The notes under the pieces were generated by a model that worked only from the letters and a program-made list of their open reading frames with translations, was not told the origin of the DNA and ran no database searches. A stretch of DNA of 64,000 nt from Phycisphaerae bacterium (lineage in GTDB: Bacteria > Planctomycetota > Phycisphaerae > UBA1845 > UTPLA1). The position numbers were made by a program, and so were the translations under genes. Shown piece by piece: positions 53,112 through 61,528 of this stretch (position 1 is its first letter; each line of letters opens with the position of its first letter). The stretch is taken from assembly GCA_019636475.1 (NCBI GenBank), contig JAHBXN010000005.1, forward strand, positions 1-64,000, read 5' to 3'.

Positions 53112-53816
53112 ATGCATACTGGTTTTCGCCGCGCCTTCGCGGGCATCGCATGTGTCACCACTGTTGCACTGGCTTCGCAGGCCAACGCAGCCGAATTCCT
53201 GTTTCAACTGCGCAATCACCCCGACGGACAGGTGCAGATGCCCCAATACGGCGCCCGCCTCGACGAACTCTTCAACGCCACTTCCGGCACCGACATCTTC
53301 ACCTTTGATTTCAATCATGCACAGTCTGATATGAAGCTGATCTACGACTCGACCGCCGCGACCATCCGAATCTTCGGCCAGAGCTGGGGCGGACGCGACA
53401 CCGGTTCATCCTACGCAAACGACATTTACCGCGGCGTATACCAATTTGACTTTCTCTACGCGTTTGGTGTCGGGCAGGTTCCGGGTGATGATGATCTGTG
53501 GGCATCGCCGGCGCAGGATTTTCTCAACAAAGGCACCGTCTCTGCTCCCGTATCCGCCGGCGGGCAAACGTTCCATCTCGTCGACAAGGGGCTCGGAATG
53601 TTCGGCTACACCTTCCGTTTCGGAGATGAGAACAACGACCTGGGGCATCGCGGATACAACGGCATTTCCGGCTGGGGCTGGATGGAAATCAACGATGCTA
53701 TGAACGGCAACGCGACACGTGACTGGCTCTTCACTGCGGTACCGGTCCCGGAACCGACAACCGCCATGTTCGCAATGTTCGGAGTTGCCGCTCTGCTGCG
53801 ACGCCGCTCGCGATAA
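53112..53816 (+). CDS. PEP-CTERM sorting domain protein
   Basis: The 234-residue protein has a signal peptide (AFAGIACVTTVALASQANA-AE) and a C-terminal PEP-CTERM signal: VPEPTTAMFAMFGVAALLRRRSR, that is, the PEP motif, a hydrophobic helix and an Arg cluster. Such proteins are cleaved and sorted by an exosortase and often end up in an extracellular polysaccharide matrix. The beta-rich core has no known enzyme motif. Start ATG 53112 follows AGGGGGAG. A strong terminator follows at 53868. No exosortase gene is in the window. Confidence 0.9.
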   Translation: MHTGFRRAFAGIACVTTVALASQANAAEFLFQLRNHPDGQVQMPQYGARLDELFNATSGTDIFTFDFNHAQSDMKLIYDSTAATIRIFGQSWGGRDTGSSYANDIYRGVYQFDFLYAFGVGQVPGDDDLWASPAQDFLNKGTVSAPVSAGGQTFHLVDKGLGMFGYTFRFGDENNDLGHRGYNGISGWGWMEINDAMNGNATRDWLFTAVPVPEPTTAMFAMFGVAALLRRRSR

Positions 53817-53867
53817 GCGCGCATACACCGCGTCGCATGTCCAACGTGCAAACTCTCAAAAAGCAAA

Positions 53868-53908
53868 AGGGCCGGTGCGTCAGAAGCGCATCGGCCCTGC
53901 TCTTTTTA
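53868..53908 (+). terminator. Rho-independent terminator after the PEP-CTERM gene
   Basis: AGGGCCGGTGCG (53868-53879) and CGCATCGGCCCT (53887-53898) form a 12-base stem with one G-U-type mismatch and a 7-base loop, followed by GCTCTTTTTA. It is 52 bases after the PEP-CTERM stop and also lies 51 bases beyond the stop of the convergent glycosyltransferase gene. Confidence 0.9.
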
Positions 53909-53958
53909 GTGGATCAGCTTTCGCACGAGCTGAAAACCAGGTCCTCCGCGAAGGCTGA

Positions 53959-55101
53959 CTACCGGCACACCTCGCGATACATCTCCACATAACGCGGAAT
54001 CACCACTGGCCAGCAATAGCGTTTGCAAATCAATTCGCGGCCGCGCAGCCCCATCTGCCGGCGCTCCTCATCCGAGATGCCGACCATCTGACGAAGCGCC
54101 GAGGCGATGCTGCGGCGCTCCGGTGCGACAACCCGGCCCGCGCCATGCTCCTCGACCTCCGGCATGTTGCATGAATCCGAAATGATAACCGGCAATCCGG
54201 CGGCCATCGCTTCGAGAATCGACATGCTCATTCCCTCACTTTTGCTCGGCTGAAGCAGGACCGACGCACGGCCGAGACACGCCCGCACATCTTCCGCCCC
54301 GAGCATGCCGGTGAATGTCACGCGCTCACGAAGTCCTTTCCGCATCACCGCCGCCTGAAGCATCGGCGTAATCCCGAATTCATCCGGCCCGACGACGAAC
54401 AGATGCCAGGACTCGCCCGAAGCCAGCGTGTCGAAACAGGCTCGCAACGCCTCGATAATCCCCTTCTGTTCGGCAACTCGTCCTAGGAACAGGACCCATT
54501 TCGCACCCTTCGCGGCCGGAAACCGCTCCTCCAGCGAAGTTGCCGGCGGGAGATTCTGAAACTCGCCCGGGTTCAGCGCATTGGGAATCACCACAACTTT
54601 CTGATTGAACCCGAGCGCACGAATGTGCTGCGCCTCCCCTTCCGCAAGGGCGTGCAATCGTGCCGCATGCCGCAGATTGCCGTGCTCAAACAGCCATCCG
54701 ATCGGACGTTTCTTCCACGCGCTGCGCCGCCACGCCCACGGCATCATCATGCTATGCGGAGTCATGATATAAGGCTTGTTCTGCTTGCGAGCCGCGCGGC
54801 CGGTCGACCAATTCTGCGCTGACCACAAACCGTGCAGATGCACCACGTCCGCCCATCCCACGAGCGATCCGATCTCGCGATCGAATGCCGGCGACTTGCC
54901 CAGCTTCGACCCAGCCCTGGCCTCGAATGAAATTACTTCAGCACATTCAACCGTCGGAGGTCGACCGAATCGATCCCCACTCAACGTGGCGATTCGACTT
55001 GTCTGGCCCGCACGCTCAAGTTCACCAGCCAGAAGCGGAAGCACGCGCGCGATGCCGCCCCAGGATGGGTCAAGGGACTGCGTGATATGCAGAATTTTCA
55101 T
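53959..55101 (-). CDS. Family 4 glycosyltransferase
   Basis: The 380-residue protein is a GT-B retaining glycosyltransferase: N-terminal MKILHITQSLDPSWGGIARVLPLLAGEL (glycine-rich acceptor side), VDVVHLHGLW-type segment, linker KVVVIPNAL, VLFLGRVAEQKGI and the E-x7-E sugar-nucleotide motif in PSKSEGMSMSILEAMAAGLPV. It transfers a sugar, probably to a lipid-linked surface glycan. It is divergent from the amidotransferase gene 123 bases away. GGAG precedes the start. The acceptor and donor cannot be told from sequence. Confidence 0.93.
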   Translation of the reverse strand: MKILHITQSLDPSWGGIARVLPLLAGELERAGQTSRIATLSGDRFGRPPTVECAEVISFEARAGSKLGKSPAFDREIGSLVGWADVVHLHGLWSAQNWSTGRAARKQNKPYIMTPHSMMMPWAWRRSAWKKRPIGWLFEHGNLRHAARLHALAEGEAQHIRALGFNQKVVVIPNALNPGEFQNLPPATSLEERFPAAKGAKWVLFLGRVAEQKGIIEALRACFDTLASGESWHLFVVGPDEFGITPMLQAAVMRKGLRERVTFTGMLGAEDVRACLGRASVLLQPSKSEGMSMSILEAMAAGLPVIISDSCNMPEVEEHGAGRVVAPERRSIASALRQMVGISDEERRQMGLRGRELICKRYCWPVVIPRYVEMYREVCR

Positions 55102-55224
55102 TCAATCTCCAACTCGTGTCGGCCGTGGTTCGGCCACGGACGGCAGCCTAACTGATTGTCGCATTCTGGGGAACGGCCGATCGCACTTGGCCAGTCACGT
55201 ACTCATGCCTATGATTCGACCCGC

Positions 55225-57159
55225 ATGTGCGGAATTGCAGGATTGATCAGCATCACCGGAGAACCCGACCCGGTACGACTCACCGAGATGACACGGCGAC
55301 TGTCCCACCGCGGCCCGGATGGTGCGCATCAATGGATCGATCCGCGATTCGGAATCGGGCTGGGACATACAAGACTCAAAGTGCAGGACCTGACCGCTGC
55401 GGCCGAGCAACCCATGCGGACAGAGGACGGTGCCTGCACCATTGTCTTCAACGGTGAGATATACAACTTCCAGACCCTCCGTGCTGAATTGGAGGCGGCC
55501 GGATCGCGATTTAACTCAACCGGCGACACAGCTGTTCTGCTCGAGTTATGTCGGCGCGACCCGTCTTTGGCTTTCCTGCCGCGACTGAACGGCATGTTTG
55601 CATTCGCCTTCTGGCATGAACCAACGCAAACACTCACGTTGGTGCGCGACCGGACGGGAGTGAAGCCGCTCCTGTGGACGGCCATTGCAGGCGGAATTGC
55701 GTTCGCTTCCGAGATGCACGCCTTGCGGCCCGCAATCGGCTCGGCGCCGATCGATTCTGCGGCCGTGTATCAGCTCCTTTCGCTCGGTTTTGTCGCCGCG
55801 CCCGCAACGATCTTTCGCGGAGTTTCGAAGTTGCGCCCAGGACATCTGCTTCAATTCCGAAACGGCGGAATCGAGGTACGTCCATGGGTGCCGCCGCCTC
55901 CGGACTCGACTGACATCACCGGTTTCGAAGCGGCCAAAACCATCGTTCGATCAACAATGATTGAAGCGGTTCGGGAAAGATTGATCGCCGATGTTCCGGT
56001 CGGAGTCTTCCTCTCCGGTGGAATCGACTCGGCCATCGTCACGGCCGTCGCTTCTCAGATTTCCACGGAGAAGATTAAGACGTTCTCCGTCTGCTTCCCG
56101 GACGAACCATTCTACGACGAAAGCAGATACTCCGATGCCGTGGCAAAAATGCACGGAACCGAACACACTGTGCTTCCCCTGTCACTTGCGGAAATTCAGA
56201 ACATTATCCCGACGGTCCAGAATCACATTGACGAGCCATTTGCCGACAGTTCCGCCTTGCCGACGTACTTGCTTAGCGGCCTGACACGCAAGCATGTCGT
56301 TGTCGCCCTCAGCGGCGACGGAGCGGATGAACTGTTCGCGGGATACAATCGCTACGCTGCGGCGACGCTGAACGCCAGATACGGATGGTTCGCTCGCACG
56401 CCGCTCTATCAGCTCTCGCGCGGCCTGATCGAGAAGCTCCCCACCAGGAGAGAAACGCGTGTCGGCGGATTCATCAGCCAGTTGAAACGGGCCGTCCGTT
56501 CGATGGATCCGGATCGGATGACACGCTATGCCAACTGGATGCGCACATCCGACGATCGAACGTTCGGACGCCTGTTGGGCGATGCCGGCCGCGCAAAGTC
56601 GGCCATGCGAGAAATCGAACAGCTACTGTGGAAATTCCGGGGCGATCCAAAATCCTCGGATGACTTGAACGCCCATCTGCGAACCGAGTGGCAACTCTCG
56701 CTGCCGGACGACATGCTAACCAAGATCGACTTGATGTCGATGGCTCACGGGCTGGAGGTCCGTTCACCTTTCCTGGACTGGCGCCTGGTGAACGCGGTAT
56801 CTCCGTTTGATTGGCGTTGGAAGCTCAATGGAATGCGAAAAAAGCACCTTCTTATTGAAACTTTTCGCGATGTGATGCCGCGGGAGCTGCATAATCGTCC
56901 GAAAAAAGGGTTCGAAGTGCCGGTTGGTCCGTGGCTTCGTGGTCCGCTCCGGAAAATGGCCGAGAACCTGATCCTGCGGGACAAGTGTTTCTTCGGCGTC
57001 GTGCTGTCCCGCGACGGTGCCCTCGCGACCCTGAACGAGCACGCGCGGGGCACCGCGGATCACAATTTCTGTTTATGGGCGCTCGTGTCGCTCCTGGCAT
57101 GGCAGCAGACACACGCGAACGACGCGGTCGTCGCACTCGATGTCCCGACACCGGGCTGA
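55225..57159 (+). CDS. Asparagine-synthase-type glutamine amidotransferase (AsnB family)
   Basis: The 644-residue enzyme starts at ATG 55225, since the N-terminal Cys2 of MCGIAGLI must be exposed as the glutaminase nucleophile. RLSHRGPDGAHQW, GHTRLKVQDL and VFNGEIYNF are the class II glutaminase landmarks. The synthetase half has the PP-loop SGGIDS at 264-269 and ALSGDGADELFAGYNRY. The tail GLEVRSPFLDWRLVNAV with RPKKGFEVPVGPWLRG is also typical. In surface-glycan loci with PEP-CTERM proteins, such enzymes amidate sugar acids rather than make free asparagine. The neighbouring glycosyltransferases favour that role, but plain asparagine synthesis is possible. Confidence 0.9.
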   Translation: MCGIAGLISITGEPDPVRLTEMTRRLSHRGPDGAHQWIDPRFGIGLGHTRLKVQDLTAAAEQPMRTEDGACTIVFNGEIYNFQTLRAELEAAGSRFNSTGDTAVLLELCRRDPSLAFLPRLNGMFAFAFWHEPTQTLTLVRDRTGVKPLLWTAIAGGIAFASEMHALRPAIGSAPIDSAAVYQLLSLGFVAAPATIFRGVSKLRPGHLLQFRNGGIEVRPWVPPPPDSTDITGFEAAKTIVRSTMIEAVRERLIADVPVGVFLSGGIDSAIVTAVASQISTEKIKTFSVCFPDEPFYDESRYSDAVAKMHGTEHTVLPLSLAEIQNIIPTVQNHIDEPFADSSALPTYLLSGLTRKHVVVALSGDGADELFAGYNRYAAATLNARYGWFARTPLYQLSRGLIEKLPTRRETRVGGFISQLKRAVRSMDPDRMTRYANWMRTSDDRTFGRLLGDAGRAKSAMREIEQLLWKFRGDPKSSDDLNAHLRTEWQLSLPDDMLTKIDLMSMAHGLEVRSPFLDWRLVNAVSPFDWRWKLNGMRKKHLLIETFRDVMPRELHNRPKKGFEVPVGPWLRGPLRKMAENLILRDKCFFGVVLSRDGALATLNEHARGTADHNFCLWALVSLLAWQQTHANDAVVALDVPTPG

Positions 57160-57567
57160 CAGCTTGAAATCCGTTCCGCGAAAAAACTCTCGAAAAGGAT
57201 ACCGGGTTTGACGAATTAAGGACTCGTCCGAAAAGCGCGTTGTACTAAAATTCTCAGTCGGTAGACTCTGGCCCTCTCGACCAACAATAATGCAATAGGA
57301 GGGTTTACTGACAACGTCTTCGCAAATCTTCTGCCCATCATCTCGCGGCACTTGTTGCTAAGCGCATGGCATACAGTTGCGAACGGGGCGCGGATGAAAC
57401 GGCGGTATCTGTTTGGTGATTCGAGCCAGGTGCGCATCACTTGGAAGAATTTCAAGCGAATCGCGGGTTCGCTATCGGAAACTGGATAATCGATCGGGGG
57501 GGGGCGACCTTTGATTCTGAACGGCCGGGCCGTTCGATCAGCGGTCGGGACAAGTACAGAGGGCTGC
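57160..57567 (+). other. Intergenic leader region before the HYR protein
   Basis: 408 bases with no gene supported. It is less GC-rich than its surroundings (AT-rich at 57241-57300). A TTGACG occurs at 57208-57213 with no matching -10 at the usual spacing, and GATAAT at 57485-57490 lacks a good -35. A run of nine G lies at about 57497-57505. Confidence 0.45.
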
Positions 57568-60096
57568 ATGATGATAAACCATACAATTCAAATTCGAAAA
57601 ACGCTAATAATTCTGGCTGTCGCGATGGTCGCGGCCTTGTTCGAAACGGGGCAGGCTTCTGCAGAACCTGTCTTCTTTTCGACCAGTAACAATGTGCTTT
57701 ACCGGTACCATCTCACCGGCACGCCTGACACGTTTCTGCTCACCGACGAATTCGCCTCGATGGCTGCGGACCCCAGCGGCACGATCTACATGATCGGCCG
57801 AACGGACATCGACGACGACGGATTCGCGGAAATCTATCGTTTGGATGATCCTTGCGGCGCCGAGCCGTCGCTGACCATCGTCGGCGATTATCTGCCCCGC
57901 CGCGTCGTATCGATGTCGTTCATCGGTGACACACTCTACATCACCTATCGCGCCGTCGCGGGCGAGAAACACTATCTCGCGACCGTCGACCTCGTCGCCC
58001 AGACCTACGCCGTTGTCGGACAAACCGGCGCGACGCTCGCAAACATCAACTCCACCGGCTACGACAACATCACCGGCAAGCTGTACGGTGTCGGAAACGG
58101 CGGCACACCGGATCTGCTCCTCATCGACTGGAAACTGGAAAGCGGCGTCGATCCTACTGCGACCGTCATCGGCCCGACCGGACAGAGCAGCTACACGTCC
58201 GGCGGCGATTTTCACGACGGCACGTATTATCATGTCGTCTCGGCGACGAATGCGGGCGTCAATGAGATTCTGCTCGGCACCCTCGATCTTGCCACGGGAG
58301 CATTCTCACTCTCGCGTGTTGTCGATTCCGGAATGCCCGTCGGTGACATCGGCCTCGCGATCATCGATATTCCGGAAGGCCAATCCTGCCCCAGTGTCGG
58401 TGGTTGCTGCTTCAACTCAAAAGGCCAGGGCTGCGAAGTCCTGACGCAGGCCGACTGCAACGCACTCGAGGGCAGTTACCTCGGTCATAACACGACGTGT
58501 GAGGACGATTCCGACGCGGACGGAATCACGGATTGCTTCGACGAATGCCCCGACACGCCGGCCGAGACGCCCGTCGATGATTTCGGATGCAGTTGCGCCC
58601 AACTTGGCAACGAAACCCCGCCGTCGATCGAGGGCTGCCCTGAAGATTTCGATGTCTTCCCCAAGGGCTGCGACTACACGATCGGCGACTATCGAAACTC
58701 CCTTGAAGTGTGGGACGATTGCGACGAGCTCGCGCAACTGACCATCACGCAATCGCCGGAACCGGGGACAGTCGTCGGCGAAGGTCAAACGCTCGTCACC
58801 ATCACTGTCACCGATACGTCGGAGAACAGTGCCTCCTGCGAGTTCACAATAACGGTCTACATCTTCCCATGTGACTGCGATACGACGCCGCCCGTCATCG
58901 AAACATGCGGCGAGCCAGTGACACTTCAGGCCGGTGTCGATTGCACCGCTGAGGTGCCCGATCTGACCGGTGGTGTCATTGCCTACGACGAATGCAGCGA
59001 ACCAACCGCGGTCGGCGAGCAGGGCAATTACGGATTGACGATAACGCAGAATCCGCCGGCAGGAACTCCGATCGGCATTGGTGACACGGTCGTGACCATT
59101 ACCATTACGGACATGAGTGACAACTCGATCGACTGCGAAGTCACCGTCACGGTTGAGTTCGGCGAATGCTTCATCGATCCATGTGAGAACGATGAGACGC
59201 CGCCTGTCATCGAAGTCTGTCCGGAGCCTGTGACCCTGCAGGCGGATGAAACATGCTCCGCGTCGCTGCCCGATCTTACCGGCGAGGTCATCGCTTTCGA
59301 TAATTGCCCATATCAGGAAGAACCGCAATCCAAGCCGTGGGACGAAGGTTCGAATGGAAACGAAAACCCCGTTCGAGGTGTCCAACCAGCCCTCACAATC
59401 ACACAGGACCCGATCGCCGGCACCCCGCTGCCTGTGGGTCAGACGACCGTGACCATCACCGTGACCGACTCGTCGAACAATTCGGCCACGTGCGAAGTGA
59501 CGGTGACGGTCGAGCAGGGTTCGTGCGTCAACGTTTGCGGTGAAAATGATCAGGAGGATCCGATCATCACAACGTGCGCGACCGACAGGACGCTACTGGC
59601 GGATTCGGAATGCAAGGCCATCGTGCCGGATCTGACCGGGGAAATCGTCGCGATCGACAATTGCTCGCCGGGCGAAGGTCTTGTCGTCACGCAGTCTCCA
59701 ACGGCCGGAACGGTCATCGACGTCGGCGATACGCTCGTGACCATCACGGTCACTGACCAAAACGGAAACTCGTCAGACTGCACGGCGACACTTACGGTCG
59801 ATGCCAACGGATGCGACCAGCCGATCAACGACAACAACAACAACAACAACAACGATAACAATAACAATAACAACAACAACATCAGCAACAACAATAACGA
59901 AGGACCTGGTCCGCAGCCGGTTCCTTGTGATCCGGCAACGGACAATTCGTTCAATATCCTCTTCAGCCTGCTGTTCCATGCACCCGTATGTGCCGTGGGC
60001 TGCCCGCTGTCGGTAGCGCTGACGATGTGTGGCTTCCTTGCGATTCGGTCCATGCGGCTCGGATCGCGCCGCCGGACCCGCCGCAGTCGGAAATAA
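57568..60096 (+). CDS. Secreted HYR-repeat protein with poly-Asn linker and C-terminal anchor
   Basis: The 842-residue protein starts at ATG 57568 (AGAGGG upstream) with a signal peptide ending near ETGQASA-EP. Residues ~30-280 look like a beta-propeller or beta-sandwich. A Cys-rich GGCCFNSKGQGC repeat and a DDSDADGITDCFDEC Ca-binding segment follow. Then come about four HYR-type beta domains with repeating TPPVIEXC-start, VTITVTDXSXNSATCEVTVTVE-type end motifs. A run of Asn/Asp (~residues 753-781) leads to a hydrophobic helix (CPLSVALTMCGFLAIRSM) and a terminal Arg/Lys cluster, like a sorting or anchoring signal. It is probably a surface adhesin. A terminator follows. Confidence 0.87.
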   Translation: MMINHTIQIRKTLIILAVAMVAALFETGQASAEPVFFSTSNNVLYRYHLTGTPDTFLLTDEFASMAADPSGTIYMIGRTDIDDDGFAEIYRLDDPCGAEPSLTIVGDYLPRRVVSMSFIGDTLYITYRAVAGEKHYLATVDLVAQTYAVVGQTGATLANINSTGYDNITGKLYGVGNGGTPDLLLIDWKLESGVDPTATVIGPTGQSSYTSGGDFHDGTYYHVVSATNAGVNEILLGTLDLATGAFSLSRVVDSGMPVGDIGLAIIDIPEGQSCPSVGGCCFNSKGQGCEVLTQADCNALEGSYLGHNTTCEDDSDADGITDCFDECPDTPAETPVDDFGCSCAQLGNETPPSIEGCPEDFDVFPKGCDYTIGDYRNSLEVWDDCDELAQLTITQSPEPGTVVGEGQTLVTITVTDTSENSASCEFTITVYIFPCDCDTTPPVIETCGEPVTLQAGVDCTAEVPDLTGGVIAYDECSEPTAVGEQGNYGLTITQNPPAGTPIGIGDTVVTITITDMSDNSIDCEVTVTVEFGECFIDPCENDETPPVIEVCPEPVTLQADETCSASLPDLTGEVIAFDNCPYQEEPQSKPWDEGSNGNENPVRGVQPALTITQDPIAGTPLPVGQTTVTITVTDSSNNSATCEVTVTVEQGSCVNVCGENDQEDPIITTCATDRTLLADSECKAIVPDLTGEIVAIDNCSPGEGLVVTQSPTAGTVIDVGDTLVTITVTDQNGNSSDCTATLTVDANGCDQPINDNNNNNNNDNNNNNNNNISNNNNEGPGPQPVPCDPATDNSFNILFSLLFHAPVCAVGCPLSVALTMCGFLAIRSMRLGSRRRTRRSRK
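59822..59901 (+). repeat. AAC/AAT trinucleotide tract encoding poly-Asn
   Basis: About 27 codons are almost all AAC or AAT (with GAC/GAT and a few others), encoding an Asn-rich linker in the HYR protein. The tract is strikingly AT-rich for this genome and is of the kind that expands or contracts by slippage. Confidence 0.88.
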
Positions 60097-60169
60097 GGGA
60101 TCGATTCGCTCACCGCTGACAAGTTCACGGTGGCGATCGAACGCACACGACGCTTGTTGAGATGATTTC

Positions 60170-60206
60170 ACGCGACGGGGTCGATTTCGGCCCCGTCGTG
60201 TTATTT
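60170..60206 (+). terminator. Bidirectional-type terminator after the HYR gene
   Basis: ACGCGACGGGG (60170-60180) and CCCCGTCGTGT (60191-60201) form an 11-base stem with one G-T wobble and a 10-base loop, followed by TATTTCT. It lies 74 bases after the HYR stop and about 75 bases beyond the stop of the convergent GT4 gene. Confidence 0.8.
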
Positions 60207-60280
60207 CTACCCGATCGCAATGACACGCGATGCGGCCATGCGCCATGCTGGAGGGATCGGCGCTCGAGCGGCGCCGCAAT

Positions 60281-61528
60281 TCACGAACGGCAGTGAACGT
60301 CGATAAGTGCCGCCCACCTGGCTGCGGACTGCTCCGCGTGCAGCCGTTCATCGAGCAGCGCACGGCCTGACGCACCCATTCGAGAACGAACTTCGCGATC
60401 GTCCGCCAGTCGCCGGATCGACTCAATCAGACCATCCACATCACCCTGTCGCACAGCCACTCCGGCGCCGCTCTCGCGCAGCCATTCCGCAATCTCGGAA
60501 CGCTCGTTTCCGACAAATATCGCAGGCCTGGCCGCTGCGAAGATGCCATACGTCTTGTATGGCAGTGCCTTGTCGTACATCGCTTCGTGTTGAGAAATCA
60601 GGCAAATGTCGGCCGCCGTCAGCAGTTCCCCAAGCTGATCTGCGGGCTGATAGTCGATTAGCACCCCATTTGCGGGCAGATGTTCCCGAACGTACTCCCG
60701 CTGTGGTCCGCCGCCGATGAATTGGAATTGCAGGCGCGAGTCCCCTGCCAATCGACTGCACGCCGCCATAATTGTCTCGAACGGATGGGACAAGCCCATG
60801 TTCCCGGCGTACTGAATCACAACTTGGCCATTTGGATTGTGCCGCCGACGAAAATCGTTGTCAGACTGCACCTCCGAACTCGATGCTGCAAAATTTGCCA
60901 GTCCCAGAATCGCCGGATCGAATCCGTCATGAATCGTCTCGATATGTTCCGCGCCAAAACCGCGCGTCTCGATAATGCGTTTCGAGATGTCGCGCGAAAT
61001 GCAAACCACACGCCGCGCATCACGCATCCAGCGACGATCAAAGTTCATCCACGTTCGATATACCGGAGACCATGACGACATCCGCTCCAGTGAAAGCGCA
61101 AGATCAGGATACAAGTCGAGCACGGTATATACATAAGGGCACCCGGCCGCCCGCGCAATCTTCCGAGCGATCCCCGCTCCGTGCGGAGGCGCCGTCGTCC
61201 CGATGACCAGGTCAATCGCCCCCAGTCCGGACGCGGCAATCGCCGCGTTGCGACCGAACGCAAGAAATCCCAGCCCCCGGCGCATGACACCCCTTGCCCC
61301 GATCGGCGGACGCTGCACGCGGACGATTCGAACACCTTCGTGCATCTCTTCATCCGGATATATACGCTGCGGATCGTCCCATGCCCGATTCCCCGCGATT
61401 ACCGTCAATCGATCGTGCGAAAGCAGGCGTCGCAGGCGCGGAAGCCGGTCGCTCAGCACAGCGGCACTGGCACAAATATCCGGATGATAGAATTCGTTCA
61501 GAAAAACGATGTGTCGCTGTCGACTCAT
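60281..61528 (-). CDS. Family 4 glycosyltransferase (WbuB-like)
   Basis: The 415-residue protein is a GT-B glycosyltransferase: HIVFLNEFYHPDICASAAVL at the start, IDLVIGTTAPPHGAGIARKIA, VYTVLDLYPDLALSLERM, IQYAGNMGLSHPFETIMAAC and ALPYKTYGIFAAARPAIFVG. This pattern is that of WbuB/L-fucosamine transferase-like enzymes of O-antigen and capsule synthesis. Its start overlaps the stop of the WecA-like gene (ATGA), so it probably adds the second sugar to the lipid-linked sugar made by that enzyme. Donor specificity is not readable. Confidence 0.93.
   Translation of the reverse strand: MSRQRHIVFLNEFYHPDICASAAVLSDRLPRLRRLLSHDRLTVIAGNRAWDDPQRIYPDEEMHEGVRIVRVQRPPIGARGVMRRGLGFLAFGRNAAIAASGLGAIDLVIGTTAPPHGAGIARKIARAAGCPYVYTVLDLYPDLALSLERMSSWSPVYRTWMNFDRRWMRDARRVVCISRDISKRIIETRGFGAEHIETIHDGFDPAILGLANFAASSSEVQSDNDFRRRHNPNGQVVIQYAGNMGLSHPFETIMAACSRLAGDSRLQFQFIGGGPQREYVREHLPANGVLIDYQPADQLGELLTAADICLISQHEAMYDKALPYKTYGIFAAARPAIFVGNERSEIAEWLRESGAGVAVRQGDVDGLIESIRRLADDREVRSRMGASGRALLDERLHAEQSAARWAALIDVHCRS

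Noticed and set aside
59822-59901. AAC-rich tract as possible CRISPR or origin iterons
   Set aside because: It is a simple trinucleotide tract in frame inside the HYR protein gene.
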